From an uncultured Helicobacteraceae bacterium (GTDB lineage: Bacteria; Campylobacterota; Campylobacteria; Campylobacterales; Helicobacteraceae), in the NCBI GenBank assembly GCA_910578285.1, contig CAJTQL010000005.1, positions 56,719-120,718 of the forward strand: a DNA stretch of 64,000 bases, written 5' to 3'. The notes under the pieces were generated by a model, which worked only from the letters and a program-made list of their open reading frames with translations, searched no databases and was not told the DNA's origin. This document shows, in pieces, positions 17,552 to 26,578 of this stretch (within the stretch, counting starts at the first letter, position 1; every line of letters starts with the position of its first letter). Position numbers and translations under genes: made by a program.

Positions 17552-17779
17552 ATGAAACGATACGATTTGCGCCATTTGGGTAAGGATTTTGGCAACCGAT
17601 TGGGCGAGATTGTACAATCGCTAGAAAACGGCGAGAGTGCGATTTTTCTTTTCGAAGTTGGCGATTTTTCGAGTGTGCAACAAAGCGCCGATATTGTGCA
17701 ACAAAAGGGCTGCGCGCTGCTCAACTCGTTGCGGTTTAACGAAGTCGATTGGACGATTGTCGTGCGGAGAGAATCATGA
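17552..17779 (+). CDS. Small protein in the NuoE position (epsilon-type complex I)
   Basis: A 75-residue protein occupying the place of nuoE but without its [2Fe-2S] cysteines or thioredoxin-like fold motifs. It matches in position and size the small H. pylori protein HP1264. GAGAAACGC precedes the ATG 9 bp after nuoD, and its stop overlaps the next start (ATGA). In this phylum the NADH-binding NuoE and NuoF are missing, and these proteins are thought to help complex I accept another electron donor. The exact role cannot be read from the sequence. Confidence 0.85.
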   Translation: MKRYDLRHLGKDFGNRLGEIVQSLENGESAIFLFEVGDFSSVQQSADIVQQKGCALLNSLRFNEVDWTIVVRRES

Positions 17780-18477
17780 CATTTGTCGCTCCCGCCTCTT
17801 TTGAATATTTCGATTCGTTTGTTTGTGTTGGACAACATACCTTTCCATATCCATTCAAGCATGATTGCACCTTTTTACACCCGCTCAACCAAAGCTATGA
17901 AGTTTTTGCCGAAGAATATGTCATCGCCATGCTCGTTTCTGCGCTGTTTGTTGCACACAACAAGCCGCTTGCGCCGATTCTAAGCAATCTTGACATCGGT
18001 TATTTGAGCTCTGAGTCGAACTTTTCTGAAGAAGAATGCACCGCCATTGCCGCGCGGCTTGTGGATTCCAAAAGCCTTTTGATACTCGGAATTGACTTGT
18101 TTTTGCATGCGCAAGCCGCGAACATTTGCGCTCTACTTGCCCTGCTTTGCGACATCAAAATCGCCCTCGCCTCGCCTCTTGGCACATTGCCGCGCATAGA
18201 CGCACCAAAAGCGCCTGCGCCGCTGCCATGTTCGGACGGAATTTGGCTCTATGCCACACAATGCACACATGAGGAGCGCATAGATGGTAGCGCACTCTTT
18301 GCCCAAGTTGCCAAGCTTTCAGAAGACAAAACATACCATTTCACCATTGCAGAGTTTCCGCATTGTGCCAGATTTTTGCAAACAAACTTTAGCGGTCTTG
18401 TGGGTATTCTCTACACCACTAAACCCCTTTGTGGTTATCCTTTTCATTCCATTACTTCTTTCAAGGAACACGTATGA
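17776..18477 (+). CDS. Protein in the NuoF position (epsilon-type complex I)
   Basis: A 233-residue protein in the nuoF slot, corresponding by position to H. pylori HP1265. It has no FMN or NADH glycine-rich motif and no C-terminal [4Fe-4S] cysteine set of real NuoF. The few Cys residues are scattered. It overlaps both neighbours by 4 bp with ATGA at each junction, so it is tightly co-translated with the small protein before it and with nuoG. It may form the docking site for a ferredoxin or flavodoxin; this is inference. Confidence 0.85.
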   Translation: MTFVAPASFEYFDSFVCVGQHTFPYPFKHDCTFLHPLNQSYEVFAEEYVIAMLVSALFVAHNKPLAPILSNLDIGYLSSESNFSEEECTAIAARLVDSKSLLILGIDLFLHAQAANICALLALLCDIKIALASPLGTLPRIDAPKAPAPLPCSDGIWLYATQCTHEERIDGSALFAQVAKLSEDKTYHFTIAEFPHCARFLQTNFSGLVGILYTTKPLCGYPFHSITSFKEHV

Positions 18478-20759
18478 TGACAATCCATATTGACAATCAC
18501 ACAATCCAATGCCAAGAAGGAGAATCCATTCTCGATGTTGCGCGCAAGAATGGAATATTTATCCCTGCAATCTGCTATCTAAATGGCTGTTCGCCTACTG
18601 TAGCATGCCGCTTATGTATGGTCGAAGTTGATGGCAAACGTGTATATTCATGTAACGCAAAAGTCAAAGATGGCATGAATATTCAAACCAACTCACCTGA
18701 AATCGCTATCGAGCGGCAGGCAATTATGCGTGTGTATGACATCAACCACCCGCTTGAATGTGGCGTTTGCAACAAAAGCGGTGAATGCGAATTGCAAAAC
18801 TATTCACATATGATGCGCGTTGACCACCAAGAATATGCCATTCGCGATACTTTCAAACAAAAAAGCAGCTTTGGACATGCTCTCTATGACCCAAATCTTT
18901 GCATTGTCTGTGAACGTTGCGTAACGGTTTGCGAAGATAGAATCGGCGATAGCAACCTCTCGACAACCAAACGCGGTGCGGATATGCCCGACAAAATCTA
19001 TAAAGACACAATGCCCAAAGACGCCTTTGGCACATGGACAAAGTTGAGCAAATCGCTGATTACAAACAACGGCAAAGATTGCGGCGATTGCGGCGAGTGT
19101 ATCGCTGTTTGCCCTGTTGGCGCATTGACAGAAGAACATTTCCACTACACAAGCAACGCATGGGAACTTAGCAAAATTGAAAGCCACTGCCCACATTGTC
19201 CGCTTGCTTGCTCACTGCGCTATGAGGGCAAACAAGGCAAACTCTATCGTGTCAAGAACAATTGGATTTATAGCTCGCTTTGCGGCGCGGGGCGCTATGG
19301 TTGGGACATCGACTTTGGCGAACCCAAAGCCGAGCTGTCCGCGACAATCGAAGCGTTTAACAAAGCCGAAACGATTAGCTTTGGAAATTTCATCACCAAT
19401 GAAGAAGCATTCATTCTCCAATCACTCAAAGAACAAAAGGGCTATCGACTCTACAACCCCACAGCACGCGAATTTCAGAGCTTTTTGCAAACTTTTATGT
19501 CTTTGGGAAACGCGGGGAACACACAGATTCTCAAACAAAGCAACACAATTCTTAGCATTGGCTGCAACATCGCACATGATGTCCCTGTTTTGCGCCATCT
19601 TGTTCATAACACACTCAAGATGCGCAAAGGCAGCAGTTTTTTTGCCTTCCATCCTCTCGAAGACAAATTCCTCGAAAACAAAAATGCGCAATACCTCACC
19701 TACAGTGCAGGCGATGAATATGCCGCGCTATTATGGCTCGCTCATTTCATCAAAGACACATTGCCTACAGAAACTGCCGCCGCAGAATCTGATGACAAAA
19801 AAACAACACTCTCTTCACCTTTTGGCGAGGTTGAGCCCAAAACCCTCGAGCCTTTGCGTGGCGAACAGCTCACAATCATCGCTGGTAGCGACCTCTACCA
19901 CCACCCACAAAGCAAATACATTGCCGAACTGCTCGCCTTGCTTAGCCACAGCGCAAATGTGATTCTGCTCCCACCCGAAGGTAATGCGCTTGGTGTGGCG
20001 CTGATATGCGATTTGGACAACCAACTCGAGGGCTACACGATTGGCTTTAACAAAAGCGGGCATTATCGAATCAGCTCGCTACCTCAAGACTCAACAACCG
20101 ATTGCACCATGCCTTCGCTCCTGCAACAATATGGCTCACTTACAACGCTCGATAGGCGCGTTGTCCCACTGCTCCCTGCCTACACTTACAATGGAATCAC
20201 TCTCGCCGACATCGCCTTTGCGCTCGACAACCCCGCCGCATTCCTCTACAAAGACACAAAGCGTCCGCTAGAAGAATACACACAGCTGCTCCCCAAAGAA
20301 CAAGGCTATGCGGGTATAAGCTTGCGTGAACTCTTTGTGCAAAAAAGTGCGCCACTTGCGCAAACATGCGAAAAAAAGCCAACAATGGCACTCGCAGACT
20401 TCCCCGAGCCACACAGCGCAAGCGCGATTCCGCATGATTGTCTACTCATCTATGGCTGCGACCCACAATCACAATTTTCGCCATGGAGCTATGCGTCCAA
20501 GCTTTTGCGCACAAAAGGTGGGCTTTATGTCTCGAAAGATTTCTTGCAAAAATGGAATCTCAATGTGGGCGAATTGATTTATCTACAAAGCGATAGCGGA
20601 CAATACAGCACAAATGTGTTTGTCGATGAGAAACTCAATGGCGAATCGGCAATGCTTTCACTCGGGCAGTTTATGCGCGATGAGCATCCATTGTTCAAGC
20701 CCGCAAGTCGCTTTACAATCGCACGCATTATCCCAAAACTTGGAGAAAACAATGATTGA
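18474..20759 (+). CDS. nuoG: Complex I subunit G (iron-sulfur, molybdopterin-like)
   Basis: A 761-residue subunit. The N-terminal ferredoxin domain has a [2Fe-2S] set (CxxxxxxxxxxCxxC then x11-C), followed by ECGVCNKSGECELQ, then CIVCERCVTVC and CGDCGECIAVC for [4Fe-4S] clusters. A further CPHCPLAC with a Cys 24 residues on resembles the N7 cluster site. The remainder is the degenerate molybdopterin-oxidoreductase-like domain. The start at 18474 overlaps the previous stop (ATGA); an upstream in-frame ATG at 18429 would read into the previous gene. As NuoF is absent, this is probably the entry point of electrons. Confidence 0.95.
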   Translation: MMTIHIDNHTIQCQEGESILDVARKNGIFIPAICYLNGCSPTVACRLCMVEVDGKRVYSCNAKVKDGMNIQTNSPEIAIERQAIMRVYDINHPLECGVCNKSGECELQNYSHMMRVDHQEYAIRDTFKQKSSFGHALYDPNLCIVCERCVTVCEDRIGDSNLSTTKRGADMPDKIYKDTMPKDAFGTWTKLSKSLITNNGKDCGDCGECIAVCPVGALTEEHFHYTSNAWELSKIESHCPHCPLACSLRYEGKQGKLYRVKNNWIYSSLCGAGRYGWDIDFGEPKAELSATIEAFNKAETISFGNFITNEEAFILQSLKEQKGYRLYNPTAREFQSFLQTFMSLGNAGNTQILKQSNTILSIGCNIAHDVPVLRHLVHNTLKMRKGSSFFAFHPLEDKFLENKNAQYLTYSAGDEYAALLWLAHFIKDTLPTETAAAESDDKKTTLSSPFGEVEPKTLEPLRGEQLTIIAGSDLYHHPQSKYIAELLALLSHSANVILLPPEGNALGVALICDLDNQLEGYTIGFNKSGHYRISSLPQDSTTDCTMPSLLQQYGSLTTLDRRVVPLLPAYTYNGITLADIAFALDNPAAFLYKDTKRPLEEYTQLLPKEQGYAGISLRELFVQKSAPLAQTCEKKPTMALADFPEPHSASAIPHDCLLIYGCDPQSQFSPWSYASKLLRTKGGLYVSKDFLQKWNLNVGELIYLQSDSGQYSTNVFVDEKLNGESAMLSLGQFMRDEHPLFKPASRFTIARIIPKLGENND

Positions 20760-21738
20760 GTTTATCGATGCAGCAGTCAAAGCCGTCCTCGTCCTGTCTA
20801 TCATCGCTGCCATTGCCGGGTTTATGGTTTATTTAGAACGTAAGATTCTAGGTTATGCACAGCGCCGCCTTGGACCAATCCATGTCGGTCCATTTGGGCT
20901 CTTGCAGCTTCTTGCAGACGGAATCAAGCTCTTTTGCAAAGAAGACATCATCCCTTGCCATGCGAATCGTTTCTTGTTTATGATTGCCCCCATCATCTCA
21001 ACATGTGCGGCATTCATCTCTGTGGCTGCCGTTCCCTTTTTACCCGAATTTTACATTGGTGATTATCTCGTACGTCCGCTTGTCGCCGACATCAATATCG
21101 GAATCTTATTTGTGCTTGGCGTGGGTGCAATAGGTGTCTATGGTCCCCTGCTTGCAGGGCTTAGTTCGGGTGGCAAATATTCACTCATCGGTGCTGCACG
21201 TGCGACAATGCAACTCCTAAGCTTCGAGGTTGTCTCGGGGCTTTCACTGCTTGCGCCCATTATGCTCGTGGGTTCGCTCTCGCTTGTTGACATCAACAAC
21301 TACCAAAGCGATGGATTCTTCTCGTGGCTCTTTTTTCAACAGCCTGTTGCCTTTTTCTTGTTTCTCATAGCGGGTTATGCCGAGCTCAACCGCACACCCT
21401 TTGACCTTCTTGAACACGAAGCCGAAATTGTCGCTGGCTATGCTACAGAATACTCTGGAATCCGCTGGGGCTTATTCTTTGTCGCCGAATATGCAAACAT
21501 GATTACCCTCTCATTCCTCGTCTCGTTGCTCTTTTTCGGCGGGTTCAATGCATGGGGGTTTATCCCGGGTGGAATCGCAATCCTCATCAAAGTCGCATTC
21601 TTTATCTCTCTCTTTATGTGGGTGCGTGCGACCTACCCCCATGTTCGTTCCGACCAGCTTATGTGGGTTTGTTGGAAAATTTTTATGCCGCTTGCCATTC
21701 TCAATACTTTCATCACCGCCATTGTGCTGGTGTTCTAA
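20752..21738 (+). CDS. nuoH: Complex I subunit H
   Basis: A 328-residue membrane subunit with about eight helices that joins the quinone pocket to the proton channels. VYLERKILGYAQRRLGP near the N-terminus, GPFGLLQLLADGIKLFCKED and ELNRTPFDLLEHEAEIVAGY are the diagnostic loops. The start ATG at 20752 lies inside the end of nuoG (8-bp overlap) with TGGAGAAAAC in front. The longer frame from 20614 is a reading inside nuoG and is not used. Confidence 0.97.
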   Translation: MIEFIDAAVKAVLVLSIIAAIAGFMVYLERKILGYAQRRLGPIHVGPFGLLQLLADGIKLFCKEDIIPCHANRFLFMIAPIISTCAAFISVAAVPFLPEFYIGDYLVRPLVADINIGILFVLGVGAIGVYGPLLAGLSSGGKYSLIGAARATMQLLSFEVVSGLSLLAPIMLVGSLSLVDINNYQSDGFFSWLFFQQPVAFFLFLIAGYAELNRTPFDLLEHEAEIVAGYATEYSGIRWGLFFVAEYANMITLSFLVSLLFFGGFNAWGFIPGGIAILIKVAFFISLFMWVRATYPHVRSDQLMWVCWKIFMPLAILNTFITAIVLVF

Positions 21739-21747
21739 GGAGATTCT

Positions 21748-22350
21748 ATGTACCAAAACATTGATTCGCGCCATGACAAACCATCATGTTGGCGCTTTGT
21801 GCGCCGCACATTCAAGGGCGAGCTTTTTGTCGGGCTATGGCTCACTTTCAAGCAATTTTGGAGTCAAACGCACACAACGCGCTATCCGCTCGAAAAGCTC
21901 CCGCTAGGACCGCGTTATCGTGCAATCCACCAACTTATGCGGTTGCTCGAAAGCGGCAATGAACGTTGCATTGGCTGCGGGCTTTGCGAAAAAATCTGCA
22001 TTAGCAATTGTATCCGCATGCACACACACTATGGCGAAGATGGACGCAAGAAAATTGCAAGCTATACGATTAATTTTGGACGCTGCATTTTCTGCGGATT
22101 CTGCGCCGAGGTTTGCCCCGAGCTTGCAATCGTGCATGGCGGGCGCTATGAAAATGGCAGCGAGCAGCGCGCCTATTTTGCGCTCAAAGAAGATATGCTC
22201 ACGCCCATCGATGCCGCTATTTCTGGCACTCAAAAAGAATTTGCAGGCTTTGGTTCGCCAAGCTTTGATGCCGACAAGCGGCTCAAGCAAACGCCGCTGT
22301 GCTATATCCAAGAATCGCCCGAATCGGATTCGGAAAACAAGGAATCATAA
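21748..22350 (+). CDS. nuoI: Complex I subunit I (2[4Fe-4S])
   Basis: A 200-residue ferredoxin-like subunit carrying clusters N6a and N6b: CIGCGLCEKICISNC and CIFCGFCAEVC, the standard CxxCxxCxxxC pairs about 40 residues apart. It wires NuoG to NuoB. The first 70 residues are the usual N-terminal arm (LWLTFKQFW... YP.EKLPLGPRYR). AAGGAG precedes the ATG 9 bp after nuoH. Its stop shares a base with nuoJ (TAATG). Confidence 0.97.
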   Translation: MYQNIDSRHDKPSCWRFVRRTFKGELFVGLWLTFKQFWSQTHTTRYPLEKLPLGPRYRAIHQLMRLLESGNERCIGCGLCEKICISNCIRMHTHYGEDGRKKIASYTINFGRCIFCGFCAEVCPELAIVHGGRYENGSEQRAYFALKEDMLTPIDAAISGTQKEFAGFGSPSFDADKRLKQTPLCYIQESPESDSENKES

Positions 22351-22919
22351 TGGAAGCGTTCGCCTTTTATTTCTTTGGAGCTATCACATGTGCGCTCTTT
22401 TTGGTTGTTGTGAACACCAACAATCTCCTTTATGGACTAAGCGCGCTTGCAGGGGGAATGGTCTCGATTAGCGCCTATTTCTTTTTGCTCGGTGCAGAAT
22501 TTCTCGGAATCGCACAAATCATCGTCTATACAGGCGCTGTCGTGGTTGTCTATGCGTTTTCGCTCATGTTTTTCGACACCAGCAAGCCCTTGCGCGAAAA
22601 AGTCAATGCGCCATTCGTGCTGCTTGCCACAAGCGGCACAATCTTTGTGCTTTTGCTCGGTGCATTGCTGCTTGCACCCATTGTCGTTTGGGAGCTGCCC
22701 AATCCGTTCGACCATTCACTGCTGATTGCCGCACAAAATCTTGCTGGCGGCGAATCGCCACAAATTGACGATGCGCATGATATGCAAATGGTTGGCTACC
22801 GCCTCTTCTCGCAATATCTCATTGCATTTGAGCTTGCTGCAATGCTTTTGCTCATCGCGATGATTGCGGGCGTTGTACTCGCAAGCAAACCACCAAAAGA
22901 CGAAGGAAATGCCCAATGA
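22350..22919 (+). CDS. nuoJ: Complex I subunit J
   Basis: A 189-residue integral membrane subunit with five predicted helices. The conserved third-helix block EFLGIAQIIVYTGAVVVVYAF-like sequence is clear, including the YTGAV motif involved in coupling. The start at 22350 overlaps the nuoI stop by one base (TAATG). The stop overlaps nuoK by 4 bp. Confidence 0.96.
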   Translation: MEAFAFYFFGAITCALFLVVVNTNNLLYGLSALAGGMVSISAYFFLLGAEFLGIAQIIVYTGAVVVVYAFSLMFFDTSKPLREKVNAPFVLLATSGTIFVLLLGALLLAPIVVWELPNPFDHSLLIAAQNLAGGESPQIDDAHDMQMVGYRLFSQYLIAFELAAMLLLIAMIAGVVLASKPPKDEGNAQ

Positions 22920-23218
22920 TAACGCTCAACCATTACCTGATTCTCTCCGTGATGCTCTTTTGCATTGGTGCTTATGGAATCATGAGGCGCAAAAATCTCG
23001 TCATGCTATTCCTTAGCACAGAGATTATGCTCAATGCTGTCAATATCGCATTTGTCGCTGTTGCGCGCTATCGAAGTGATATGGGTGGAGAAATTTTCGC
23101 ATTGTTCATCATCGCTATCGCCGCAAGCGAGGTTGCTGTTGGACTTGGATTATTGATTGCCTATTATCGGCGAACACAAACGCTTGACTTGGATTCTTTG
23201 CAACGATTGAAAGGTTAA
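22916..23218 (+). CDS. nuoK: Complex I subunit K
   Basis: A 100-residue protein of three membrane helices, standard NuoK size. It keeps the buried Glu in STEIMLNAVNIAFV and a second in ASEVAVGLGLLIAYYR, both needed for proton movement in characterised complexes. It overlaps nuoJ by ATGA and is followed 3 bp later by nuoL. Confidence 0.97.
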   Translation: MITLNHYLILSVMLFCIGAYGIMRRKNLVMLFLSTEIMLNAVNIAFVAVARYRSDMGGEIFALFIIAIAASEVAVGLGLLIAYYRRTQTLDLDSLQRLKG

Positions 23219-23221
23219 ATT

Positions 23222-25066
23222 ATGGAAACCACTCTTGTCTATATCGCGCTCTTTGCCCCGCTTGTGGGCAGCCTCTTTGCATTATGCTTTAGCTGCGGAG
23301 AGAAACGAATCTTTGTGGGTGTGTTCGCATCTTTGTGCGTTCTCGTCTCGCTATGTGCGTCATTCGCGCTGCTTGGATCTGTTGCAAGCGGCACGTCCAT
23401 TCGTGCTGTACTCATGCCATGGATTACCATGGGCTCAACTGAAATCGCCTTTAGTTTTGTTGTCGATTCGATTAGTATCACAATGATGCTTGTTGTGGGG
23501 ATTGTCTCGAGCATGGTGCATATCTATTCAATTGGCTATATGTCCCATGATGTCGCTTTCAATCGATTCTTTGCTGCACTTAGCGCATTCGTATTTGCTA
23601 TGCTCATTCTCGTCATGAGCGATAATCTTGTAGGGTTGTTCATCGGATGGGAGGGCGTTGGGCTTTGCTCATGGATGCTCATCGGCTTTTGGTATCACAA
23701 AGAAAGCGCAAACTTCGCCTCAAACGAAGCATTCATCATGAACCGCATTGCTGATGCGGGCATGTTGCTTGGTGTGTTTTTGCTATTTTGGGAATGCGGC
23801 ACTCTCCAATACACCGCGCTCTTTGAAGCCGTCCAAAACGCAAATAGCACAACACTCATGTTTGCCACGCTGTTGCTGTTTGTGGGCGCAATGGGCAAAA
23901 GCGCACAATTTCCACTCCACACTTGGCTAGCTGATGCCATGGAAGGTCCCACGCCCGTTTCGGCACTCATTCACTCGGCAACAATGGTTACAGCTGGCGT
24001 ATTCTTGCTGATTCGCATGAATCCACTCTACACGCTCACCCCAGATGTTGGCTTGCTTGTCGCATGTCTTGGTGCTTTTGTTGCATTATTTGCCGCAAGC
24101 ATTGCACTTTGCACAAACGACCTCAAACGAATCATCGCTTATTCCACACTCTCGCAACTTGGCTATATGTTCGTTGCTGCTGGGCTTGGCGCATATGCAA
24201 TTGCACTCTTTCATCTTGTGACGCATGCTTTTTTCAAGTCCTTGCTATTTCTCGGTGCGGGCAATATCATGCATGCGATGAATGATAATCTTGACATTCA
24301 AAAAATGGGTGCGCTCTACAAGCCTTTGCGCATCACCGCAATCCTCATGCTCATCGCTTCGCTCGCTTTGAGCGGAATCTACCCGTTTGCTGGCTTTTTC
24401 TCAAAAGACAAAATCCTTGAAGTCGCATTTCTAAACGATTCCTATATCCTCTATGGAATGCTGCTTTTTGCTGCCTTCCTCACAGCGTTTTATAGCTTTC
24501 GGCTTCTCATGCTTGTCTTTTTCACACCCAAGCGCTATGATGATTGCCATCCACACGAAGCGCCCGGCTTCATGCTGCTCGCAATGACGCCTCTTGGAAT
24601 CCTCGCGATTATCGCTGGCTTTTTTGAACATGCGTTTTTCGAGTTTGTCGCAAACCATATCGCCACGACAATCCCACATGCTGATTCTAAACTCCTCACC
24701 AAACTTATCATCGCCGCGCTCTGTGTCTCTGTTTTTGGAATCGTGCTTGCCATCATCGGCTACAGGGCAAATCTATTCGCCAAATGTGGTTCGGGTATGT
24801 TTTACAAAATTTTACACAACCAATACTATATCCCCCAAATCTATGACAAACTTTTTGTCGTCCCATGCAAGGCATGCGCAAAGCTCTGCGCCATTGTCGA
24901 CATGCACATTTTAGACGCGAGCATTGATGCTGTTGCGCGTTTGTTTCAGACGCTCGGTTTTTGCCTTAGCAATATCAGCAAGGGCAATCTATCAAGCTCG
25001 CTGCGGCTCATGGTCTTTGGCACAATTCTCTTGCTATTGTTTGCACTGTGGCTCGTTTTAGGATAG
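23222..25066 (+). CDS. nuoL: Complex I subunit L (antiporter-like)
   Basis: A 614-residue antiporter-like subunit with about 16 membrane helices. GWEGVGLCSWMLIGFWY, the helix-7 Lys region PLHTWLADAMEGPTPVSAL and HLVTHAFFKSLLFLGAG are all present. The long C-terminal lateral helix and final anchor are retained (ends LFALWLVLG). It pumps protons as part of the distal membrane arm. Confidence 0.97.
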   Translation: METTLVYIALFAPLVGSLFALCFSCGEKRIFVGVFASLCVLVSLCASFALLGSVASGTSIRAVLMPWITMGSTEIAFSFVVDSISITMMLVVGIVSSMVHIYSIGYMSHDVAFNRFFAALSAFVFAMLILVMSDNLVGLFIGWEGVGLCSWMLIGFWYHKESANFASNEAFIMNRIADAGMLLGVFLLFWECGTLQYTALFEAVQNANSTTLMFATLLLFVGAMGKSAQFPLHTWLADAMEGPTPVSALIHSATMVTAGVFLLIRMNPLYTLTPDVGLLVACLGAFVALFAASIALCTNDLKRIIAYSTLSQLGYMFVAAGLGAYAIALFHLVTHAFFKSLLFLGAGNIMHAMNDNLDIQKMGALYKPLRITAILMLIASLALSGIYPFAGFFSKDKILEVAFLNDSYILYGMLLFAAFLTAFYSFRLLMLVFFTPKRYDDCHPHEAPGFMLLAMTPLGILAIIAGFFEHAFFEFVANHIATTIPHADSKLLTKLIIAALCVSVFGIVLAIIGYRANLFAKCGSGMFYKILHNQYYIPQIYDKLFVVPCKACAKLCAIVDMHILDASIDAVARLFQTLGFCLSNISKGNLSSSLRLMVFGTILLLLFALWLVLG

Positions 25067-25075
25067 GAGGAAACT

Positions 25076-26578
25076 ATGGAACATCTCATATCACTACTCA
25101 TCTTTTTTCCCGCTTTTGCGGCATTGCTGGCTCTGACATTGCAATCCAACTTTCGCGCCTATGGAATCGTCATTAGCGCGCTTGAATTCGTATTGTCGCT
25201 CTGGCTTTTTGCCTCTTTTGACCCAACGCAAGGCAATGTGCAATTCCTCGAAGCCTATGCGCTCGTCCCGTCTATGGGAATCACCTATCTTGTCGGTGTC
25301 GATGGAATCTCGCTCGCACTCGTGCTCCTCTCGACATTCATGATGTTTGTTGGCTTTGTTTGGCTGCCCAAACACACGCAACAAAAGGAGCTCGTTGTTT
25401 GCCTGCTCTTGCTTGAGACAATCCTGATTGGAATCTTCTGCGTCTTTGACGCAATTCTGTTCTATATGTTCTGGGAGCTCTCGCTTTTGCCACTTGTCTA
25501 TATGCTCGGGATTTGGGGCGGACGCGAAAAAATCTATGCAGCGATGAAATTTTTCATCTATGTCTTTGCTGCATCTATGATTATGCTCATCGGGATTCTC
25601 TATGTCGGGTATCAATACTCCATCGCTTCTGGGTATTGGAGCTTTAGCCTACTTGATTGGGAGAATCTCTCGCTTGGAATCGCAACCCAAACATGGCTCT
25701 TTTGGCTCTTTTTCATCGGCTTTGCAGTCAAGATTCCAATGTTGCCTTTCCACACGTGGCTACCCCATGTGCATGGGCAAAATCCAACAATCGGCGACTT
25801 CGCCGCTGTGCTGCTCAAAATCGGCGCGTATGGATTCTTGCGATTCAACCTCCCACTATTCCCTGACGCAAGCGTGATGTTCCTCATGCCTGTTGCGCTC
25901 ATCTCTGTGGCAATGGTAATTTATGGCGCGCTTGTTGCCTATCACCAAAACGACATGAAACAAATCATTGCATACAGCTCCATTTCACACATGGGCATTG
26001 TCGTGCTCGGAATCTTCGCCTTCAACGCGCAAGGAATCGGCGGCGGCGTGTTTCTCATGGCAAGCCATGTCATCGTGGGCGCGGCTTTGTTCTTGTTTGT
26101 CGGCATTCTCTATGAACGCAAACAAAGCTATCTGCTTGCCGATATGGGTGGGCTCGCAAAGGCAATGCCGCTCTGTACTTTGGGCTTTGGCGTGATGCTC
26201 ATGGCAAGCGTGGGGCTACCGCTCACAAGCACCTTTGTGGGCGAGTTCCTCTCCTTGCTTGGATTCTTCGCCATTTCGCCTGTGCTCACGCTCGTTGCCC
26301 TAAGCACATTCGTGCTCGGCGCGCTCTATATGCTCATGCTTTTCACGCGTGCCTTTTTAGGCAGCACTCCCGCACGGAATCTCGCCGTTACCGACCTCAA
26401 CACCAAAGAACGTTGCAGTATCGCACTGCTTGTGCTCGTTGTCGTTTGGCTTGGAATCAATCCCAACCCAATCCTCAAACCCCTCGATTCGAGCGTCTCG
26501 AATCTCTTAGAAAAAATGGAACGCAAAGCACGCGATACAGAAACGATTCTATTTATTCAAGGAGCTAGCAATGCTTGA
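25076..26578 (+). CDS. nuoM: Complex I subunit M (antiporter-like)
   Basis: A 500-residue antiporter-like subunit. Characteristic blocks are FWELSLLPLVYMLGIWGG with the conserved Glu, PMLPFHTWLPHVHGQNPT with the pumping-region residues, and IAYSSISHMGIVVLG. AGGAGGAAACT precedes the ATG 9 bp after nuoL. Its end overlaps nuoN by 8 bp. Confidence 0.97.
   Translation: MEHLISLLIFFPAFAALLALTLQSNFRAYGIVISALEFVLSLWLFASFDPTQGNVQFLEAYALVPSMGITYLVGVDGISLALVLLSTFMMFVGFVWLPKHTQQKELVVCLLLLETILIGIFCVFDAILFYMFWELSLLPLVYMLGIWGGREKIYAAMKFFIYVFAASMIMLIGILYVGYQYSIASGYWSFSLLDWENLSLGIATQTWLFWLFFIGFAVKIPMLPFHTWLPHVHGQNPTIGDFAAVLLKIGAYGFLRFNLPLFPDASVMFLMPVALISVAMVIYGALVAYHQNDMKQIIAYSSISHMGIVVLGIFAFNAQGIGGGVFLMASHVIVGAALFLFVGILYERKQSYLLADMGGLAKAMPLCTLGFGVMLMASVGLPLTSTFVGEFLSLLGFFAISPVLTLVALSTFVLGALYMLMLFTRAFLGSTPARNLAVTDLNTKERCSIALLVLVVVWLGINPNPILKPLDSSVSNLLEKMERKARDTETILFIQGASNA

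Noticed and set aside
17552..18477. nuoE and nuoF
   Set aside because: Position fits, but neither protein has the cysteine clusters, FMN or NADH motifs of those subunits.
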